From Pseudorasbora parva (Eukaryota; Chordata; Actinopteri; Cypriniformes; Gobionidae), in NCBI RefSeq assembly GCF_024679245.1, contig NC_090184.1:5212547-5276546 (forward strand): a stretch of DNA of 64,000 nucleotides, written 5' to 3'. Below, one piece after another: positions 34,664-64,000 of the stretch. Below the pieces are notes generated by a model. The model worked only from the letters and a program-made list of their open reading frames with translations. It was not told where the DNA came from and did not search any database. The position numbers and the translations under genes were made by a program. The stretch's first letter is position 1, and each line of letters opens with the position of its first letter.

Positions 34664-35041
34664 ATTTGACATTTTGGATGCTCTAATGGGTGTGGTACTG
34701 CAGATTATATACTGTCTTGCAGGGTGCAACACCTAATTTTCCTCTAAAACTGGGTAATCATTGGTGTTGGCATTTTTATTGAAGTATTTGACTTTAATGT
34801 ATGTGTAATTAGATGTTTATAATGTGTATCTGTACATATGTATGGATATTGTATGTTAATGTGGGTATGTGTACTTATACATGTATGTATAGGCATTTAT
34901 CAGTTTTTTTATTTTTTTATTTATTTATTTTTTATTTTTTTTTATCATCATTTATTTGTTTGAATTATTTGTTACTCATTTGCTGGCATGGGGTGGGGGG
35001 TTGTTCTGTAAAAATGTGAAAAGCTGTAAATAAAATATTCA
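34664..35041 (+). other. LINE 2 3' UTR
   Basis: Non-coding 3' UTR with alternating TATG/TGTA-rich sequence and T-rich runs (34908-34945), ending AAATAAAATATTCAA against the right TSD. It lacks the long A-tail that LINE 1 has. Confidence 0.7.
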
Positions 35042-35056
35042 AAGTCCATCGAGAGT
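35042..35056. repeat. Target-site duplication of LINE 2, right copy
   Basis: AAGTCCATCGAGAGT, a perfect match to 29271-29285. Gypsy sequence resumes directly after it. Confidence 0.9.
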
Positions 35057-36860
35057 CCAGTAGAGAGACGTTCGGTGGATGTCCCTTCCTGCTATGCCTC
35101 CTTCAGCGATGTCTTCTGTCCCCAACGGGCTTCCAAGCTGCCTCCCCATTGGCCATGGGACTGTGCCATTGATCTGCTGCCTGGTGAACCAGTGCCCAAA
35201 GGAACAATTTGTGTGAGGAAAAAGCAGTGCTTACAACCTCATCCGAATACGTGAGGGGGACGAGTGGAAGGCCGCCTTTGTCACACCCACCGGACACCGA
35301 CTCAAAGCCGAAAAATGCTCTTGTTCCATCAGCCCTCAGTGCAGTTCCTCGGTTATAAACATCGACCGCAGTGGCATCCGGATGGACGAGGGGAAGGTGG
35401 AAGCCAACACCTTTCACAGTCAAAGAACTCCAGAGATTCCTCGGCTTTGCCAACTTCTATCAACGTTTCATCCACCAGTACAGTACCATCTCCAGTCCAC
35501 TCATCAGTCTCCTCCGTAACAAGCCCAAGTCTCTGTCCTGGACCCCATCTGCCACTGAAGCCTTCCAGACCTTGAAGACTACCTTCACCACCGCTCCCCA
35601 CCCCGATCCAGAACTTCCCTTCGTCGTGGAGGTGGACGCCTCAACCACTGGAGTGGGAGCGGTCCTGTCTCAGCAGCAGGGGAACACACAGTCGTCTCCA
35701 CCCATGTGCCATCTTCTCCCGCAAACTCAACCCGTCCAAGAGTCCACGTCATCTAACTGCTGGAAAGCTTCATCCTCTGCCCCTTCCCAACCACCTTTGG
35801 TGGATTTCCTAGGAGTGGATTTCATCATGGATCTCCCAGTCTCTGAGAACTGCACCTGTGTCCTTAAAGTGGTAGGTCGATTCTCGAAGTCCTGCCACCG
35901 TATCCCACTATGAGGACTACCCACTGCCCTGGAAACGGAGTTAATGTTCAATCACATCTTCCGATATTATGGTATCCCTGAAGACATTGTATCGGACAGG
36001 GGTCTCCAGTTCATATCCAAACTTTGGAAAGCCTTCTTCTCCCTCCTAGGTGTGATCGTCAGCCTATCATCAGGGTACCATCCCCAAACGAACAGGCAGA
36101 TGGAATGTAAGATCCAGGAGATTGGCCTTTCCTCCGTACCTTCTGTCATGGCCATCAGGACTCCTTGAACCGGTTCCTAGGATGGGCCAAGTACACACAG
36201 AACTCGCTACACCAGCCTGCCACTGGCCTCACCCCATTCCAGTGTGTACTCCGCTATCAACCTCCCCTCTTCCTGTGATCATGGGAACCCTCCGATGTCC
36301 CTGCCGTCGATTACTGGTTCCGGGAGAGTAAAAGGGTCTGGGACTTTGCACACCATCAACTTCAGAGGGCTCTTCGCAGATGCAGAATGACAACTGACCT
36401 TCGCCGCTCAGAGGCTCCCACATTCCAGGTCGAGCAGAAGGTCTGGCTGTCAACCCGGGACATCAGACTGCGTCTGCAGTGCAAGAAGTTGAGTCCCAGA
36501 TCCGTTGGCCCCTTCCCCATCCTGCAGCAGATCAATACAGTCATGTACAAACTTCCACCTCAGTACCGGATTCACCCCACTTTCCATGTGTCACTGTTAA
36601 AACCTCATCACCCATCTGTTTCTGTTTTCCCAGAGGGGTTACCTTGGAGCCCCCTCCTCCGCTTCTTCTAGAAGACGGAGCAGCATGCCAAGTCCAGGAG
36701 ATCTTGGACTCCCGGCGTCGTGGTGGTCAGCCACAGTACCTCGTGGACTGGGAGGGTACGGCCCAGAAGAGCGATCGTGGGTATCCAAACACAACACAAC
36801 ACATCCTAGACCCGAGCCTACTTGAAACCTTCCACTCCTTTTGTCCAGACTGACTGGCAC
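35057..36860 (+). pseudogene. Gypsy pol remnant: RT edge, RNase H, integrase, chromodomain
   Basis: Pieces in order: DLLPGEPVP just before RT (about 35175); [13 protein letters not shown] (about 35255-35295), where the text jumps straight to LKAEKC, so the part of RT that should hold the catalytic Y-x-D-D is missing; [16 protein letters not shown] then RNase H with [18 protein letters not shown] (35371-35690); a second jump into integrase core text [12 protein letters not shown] (about 35800), [12 protein letters not shown] and [11 protein letters not shown] (35990-36100); then [11 protein letters not shown] and [14 protein letters not shown] (to about 36620); and a chromodomain with EILDSRRRGGQPQYLVDWEG (36697-36756). 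Frameshifts and stops separate these. In this family pol copies and integrates the element. Confidence 0.82.
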
Positions 36861-36918
36861 CTCGGGGTAGAGGTAGACCACCGCGGTGTTGGGGTCCTTG
36901 GCCCTCAGGAGATGGCTG

Positions 36919-36930
36919 TGGAGGGGGGGT
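36919..36930 (+). other. Gypsy polypurine tract
   Basis: GTGGAGGGGGGG lies two to three bases before LTR 2 (TGTTACAAGC). The position and composition are those of the plus-strand primer of LTR retroelements. Confidence 0.7.
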
Positions 36931-36932
36931 AA

Positions 36933-37376
36933 TGTTACAAGCACGCCAGGCTCCACCCTCTCCCAGACACAACGATCACAATCACCAGAGTACTGATTGC
37001 ACGCATCTGCACTTCATCAGCACTGCAATCACCACCTGCACTTAAGCTCCACGCATTGACTCAGTCACTGTCCGGTCTCGTTTGCACATGCTCACGCTAC
37101 TGCTTGCTTCCACGGACTTACCTGCACTACCTACCTGTTTTCCTTGTCTCCTAAGTGTCTCTTCGTCCTGTCTCCTGGCTCCCTGTCTCCATCGCTCCAT
37201 CGCTCCATTGTCCCGATCTCCTGAGTTTCTGCAACAAGATGTACATAATCACCAATGTTATCATTCCCATTGGATTTACCCTGCTATTACTCACCTCATC
37301 TGCTCACTTCCTGGTTCAGTTCAATAAACTCTGTTTACACTGTCATCAGTTCTCCGTGTCACCTCTGTTTGTAACA
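36933..37376 (+). repeat. Gypsy LTR 2
   Basis: 444 bp, TGTTACAAGC to TTTGTAACA. It aligns with LTR 1 throughout except for the two short duplications in LTR 1 and scattered substitutions. Flanked on the right by GTCAT (37377-37381). Confidence 0.88.
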
Positions 37377-37602
37377 GTCATATTTTTTAAACTCCATTGT
37401 TGATTTGAATAGTAAATGACTCTTACTGCACGCACAACAAAATCAATTTAAAAAGTACTACCTCACAAGCAGGGCCGTTTTATGGGGGGAATCTTTTTAT
37501 TTATTTATTTGAAAATCTGGAAATTTAATTTAGACCCCGGTTCCTGCGGTCGAAAAGTCCCTCATTCCTGGGGAAAGTTCCCGTGGTGGAAACGCAGCTA
37601 TA

Positions 37603-37915
37603 GGTTGCTTTTAAAAGGGGATCTAATTAAATAATGAACTAGTCTATTTTTGTGTTGAATAATAATATTTTTTATACATTGTTTTTGCTAACACTTGTCA
37701 TTACCACCTTGTAAAACCTTTAAATGGGTTGATATAATCCCTCAATATCTGTGACAATATCTTGCAATTGATCATGATTGAGTGACACACAGGCTTCAAC
37801 ATTCAGTATACAATATATGCAAAACACAACAATGGTAACAATTCAATTTTATTTAAAGTAAATGATTAAGTACTCCCAGTAGTTATTTTTTAGTTACTAG
37901 AACTCTTGTGTAAAC
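37603..37915. other. Spacer, nothing recognised
   Basis: AT-rich sequence between the nest and a Tc1-like relic. Confidence 0.4.
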
Positions 37916-38936
37916 AGTGGTGGCAATAAATATTAGACCACCTGACAGATCTGAAAATATTGACAAAATATTGATAAAACAGCAAAAACAACAACATGAT
38001 TTAATTTCATAATGTTCATGAAACATGCAGATGGTTAGCCTGACAAGCCAGACCCACATCAAGATGTTTGGTCTGGAAACTCTCCATAGACAGGGCTCAA
38101 TCCGAGGGGCGGGATAAACGGTTGTCTTTTAAACTTCCTCTGCACGCGATAGGATAGCGCTACACCAACCAGAGCAACGTGAAGCAGAGCTAGATGACTG
38201 ATTAAACTTTCGCCGCATCCGGTCGGCAAAACTCAGAACACATCTTCCCTTTTTAAGAATGACTTCAGTGCCATTCTTTGTTCTTTTCTAAGAGAAAAGC
38301 TTAAATCCATCTCTTCCAGAGTCGCGGTCAAAGCTGATTCGAAAGACCGCGGTTCTCCAGCTTCTGTCTTTACTAGTAGCAAGCAAGCGCAACTCTGCCG
38401 TCATTATGTTAAGCCCCGCCCACCGACTCTATACACAATGTGATTGGCCCGACCAGAGTTTGGTTTTTACAGCTCAGACGTGTATTGAGAGTTGCTAGAT
38501 ACTCGTGGCAGATTAGATTTGCTGCCGCTAGGGTGTGTCTAGATTTCTAGGCTAGCAGATGGTTGCAATGACCATCAAATATCAGATGAAGTGAGTCATA
38601 CTGTTTTTATCCACTTATAAACTTTAATATTTGGAATGATAAATTGAAAACTTTAGTTCTGCAACAAAAGCCAAAGGCTTTTCTTTGAACGTACAATAGA
38701 TCTGTCCAGTTTATTTTCCAACTCAATCCAAATGTGCTCTATGGGGTTGAGGTCTGGACTTTGAGGGGGCCAGGCCATCATTTTCAATGTTCCAGCAGAT
38801 TCCTTCCGTCGCTGGGAGTTCCGGCAATAGTTAGAAGAATACTCCGGGTCATTGGCCTCTTGGAAAATAAATCCAGGCCCAATAAGATGACTCCCAGATG
38901 CCAAGAGTTCTAAGAATTTTGGCCACCACTGTATGC
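37916..38936 (-). pseudogene. Tc1-like transposon relic, family C, minus strand, split by N9 copy 2
   Basis: A minus-strand frame (38653-38952) reads the C-terminal part of a Tc1-like transposase: MAWPPQSPDLNPIEHIWIEL, which holds the last acidic residue of the DDE triad, and upstream WWPKFLELL. The left end (GTGGTGGCAATAAATATTAG) and the right end (TTTTGGCCACCACTGTA) resemble opposing termini. The N-terminal part of the transposase is missing or unreadable. The N9 element at 38036-38554 interrupts it. Confidence 0.75.
38036..38554. mobile_element. Non-autonomous TIR element with 9-bp TSD, family N9 copy 2
   Basis: 519 bp, TAGCCTGACAAGCC ... TCTAGGCTA, inverted relative to copy 1 at 10347-10870. 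The 9-bp direct repeat GCAGATGGT flanks it at 38027-38035 and 38555-38563. The TSD sequence differs from that of copy 1, so the two are independent insertions, which makes the 9-bp duplication length credible. The interior matches copy 1 end to end with scattered differences and no domain-bearing frame. Confidence 0.8.
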
Positions 38937-38939
38937 TAA

Positions 38940-39711
<772 letters not shown>

Positions 39712-39888
39712 GAGAACACCGCAGAGTACACTGAGACAATCAAATACACACTCATACACGCACCCAGGGAACACCAGTCACTGCCCACTCGTTTTCTGTT
39801 CCCTCTGTCTCTTCCGAGCCTAACACTTCACCTCCTCTCTCCTTCACACCCTGGAGCTTCTTCTCTTGCAGTTTTCTGAATCGGGAAA

Positions 39889-39898
39889 GGATAAAAAC
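39889..39898 (+). promoter_or_regulatory. Possible TATA-like element of lgi3
   Basis: GGATAAAAAC about 60 bp before the lgi3 ATG. If used, transcription would begin around 39920 and the 5' UTR would be only about 40 nt. Weak evidence: it could equally be ordinary 5' UTR sequence. Confidence 0.2.
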
Positions 39899-39956
39899 AG
39901 GATCAGATCCCTCTCTCCAGCCTCCTGTGTTTCTTGACTCAAGCTGAAGGTGGAAG

Positions 39957-64000
<24,044 letters not shown>

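Larger units (their letters stand above)
29286..35041 (+). mobile_element. LINE 2: second full-length L1-like retrotransposon
   Basis: 5,756 bp between perfect 15-bp TSDs, with 5' UTR (153 bp), ORF1, a 549-bp spacer, ORF2 and a 3' UTR. The protein sequences diverge clearly from LINE 1, so this is a different family, not a second copy. Its 3' end is TAAATAAAATATTCAA, with no real poly(A). The first 38 bases are a 19-bp unit repeated twice. ORF2 has one frameshift near its C-terminal third. Confidence 0.9.
28112..37376 (+). mobile_element. Ty3/gypsy chromovirus-type LTR retrotransposon, decayed, hosting LINE 2
   Basis: Two similar LTRs (28112-28582 and 36933-37376), 5-bp TSD GTCAT, gag remnants after LTR 1, pol remnants (RT end, RNase H, integrase, chromodomain) before LTR 2, and a purine tract at 36921-36929. 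LTR-RT-RNaseH-integrase order plus an integrase-linked chromodomain places it in the chromodomain branch of Ty3/gypsy (Metaviridae). The central RT catalytic block is deleted and several stops and frameshifts are present, so it is not autonomous. LINE 2 (29286-35041) interrupts it between gag and the surviving pol. Confidence 0.88.
27901..37602. mobile_element. Short TIR element split by the gypsy element (outer layer of the nest)
   Basis: The left arm (27901-28111, starting GCCCTGTTCCCACCG) and right arm (37377-37602, whose reverse complement starts ATAGCTGCGTTTCCACCACG) look like the two ends of one non-autonomous element; both carry a ...CCCACCG/CCACCACGG motif and later GGAACTTTC / GGGAACTTTCC. 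Without the gypsy insertion it would be about 430 bp. The arms end exactly at the gypsy 5-bp TSD. Confidence 0.5.

Overview
This window is vertebrate nuclear DNA from a teleost fish, most likely a cyprinid. That inference rests on the vertebrate gene structure with long introns, the dense mix of Tc1/mariner relics, MITE-like elements, L1-type LINEs and a chromodomain Ty3/gypsy element, and the long (TG)n, (CTAT)n, (AG)n and (AT)n microsatellites. There is no prokaryotic content.

The one cellular gene I can support is lgi3 (leucine-rich glioma-inactivated 3) on the + strand. It starts at 39957 and runs off the right edge. I resolve nine coding exons with canonical GT/AG junctions: a signal-peptide/LRRNT exon, four 72-bp LRR exons, a 170-bp LRRCT exon, then three exons entering the EPTP beta-propeller, the last cut by the window end. 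They give 353 codons in one continuous frame. All eight introns are reported, and most are loaded with repeats.

From 1 to 39.6 kb I find no host gene. The stretch is a layered deposit of mobile DNA: short TIR elements, three Tc1-like families, a nearly intact L1-like LINE at 13.9-19.7 kb with a perfect 14-bp target-site duplication (TSD) inside an older TTAA-ended element, and a three-level nest at 27.9-37.6 kb. In that nest a short TIR element is split by a Ty3/gypsy chromovirus relic (5-bp TSD), which is itself split by a second L1-like LINE (perfect 15-bp TSD). Both LINEs keep ORF1 and an endonuclease-RT ORF2 but each ORF2 carries one frameshift. LINE 1 also has Tyr where the endonuclease expects a catalytic Asp.

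The less ordinary observations are: (1) a short non-autonomous element family with two ~520-bp copies in opposite orientation, both flanked by 9-bp TSDs; (2) a 549-bp LTR element in miniature in lgi3 intron 5, on the minus strand, with two 177-bp LTRs, PBS, PPT and 4-bp TSD, whose LTR carries tRNA-like A- and B-box sequence; (3) an inverted pair of ~0.7-kb TTAA elements in lgi3 introns 2 and 6, flanking exons 3-6, which could pair in the pre-mRNA; (4) a 42-bp minisatellite in intron 8 that creates a false 259-codon frame; and (5) a 115-bp (AG)n tract 246 bp upstream of the lgi3 start codon. All family names are from pattern recognition only; no searches were run.
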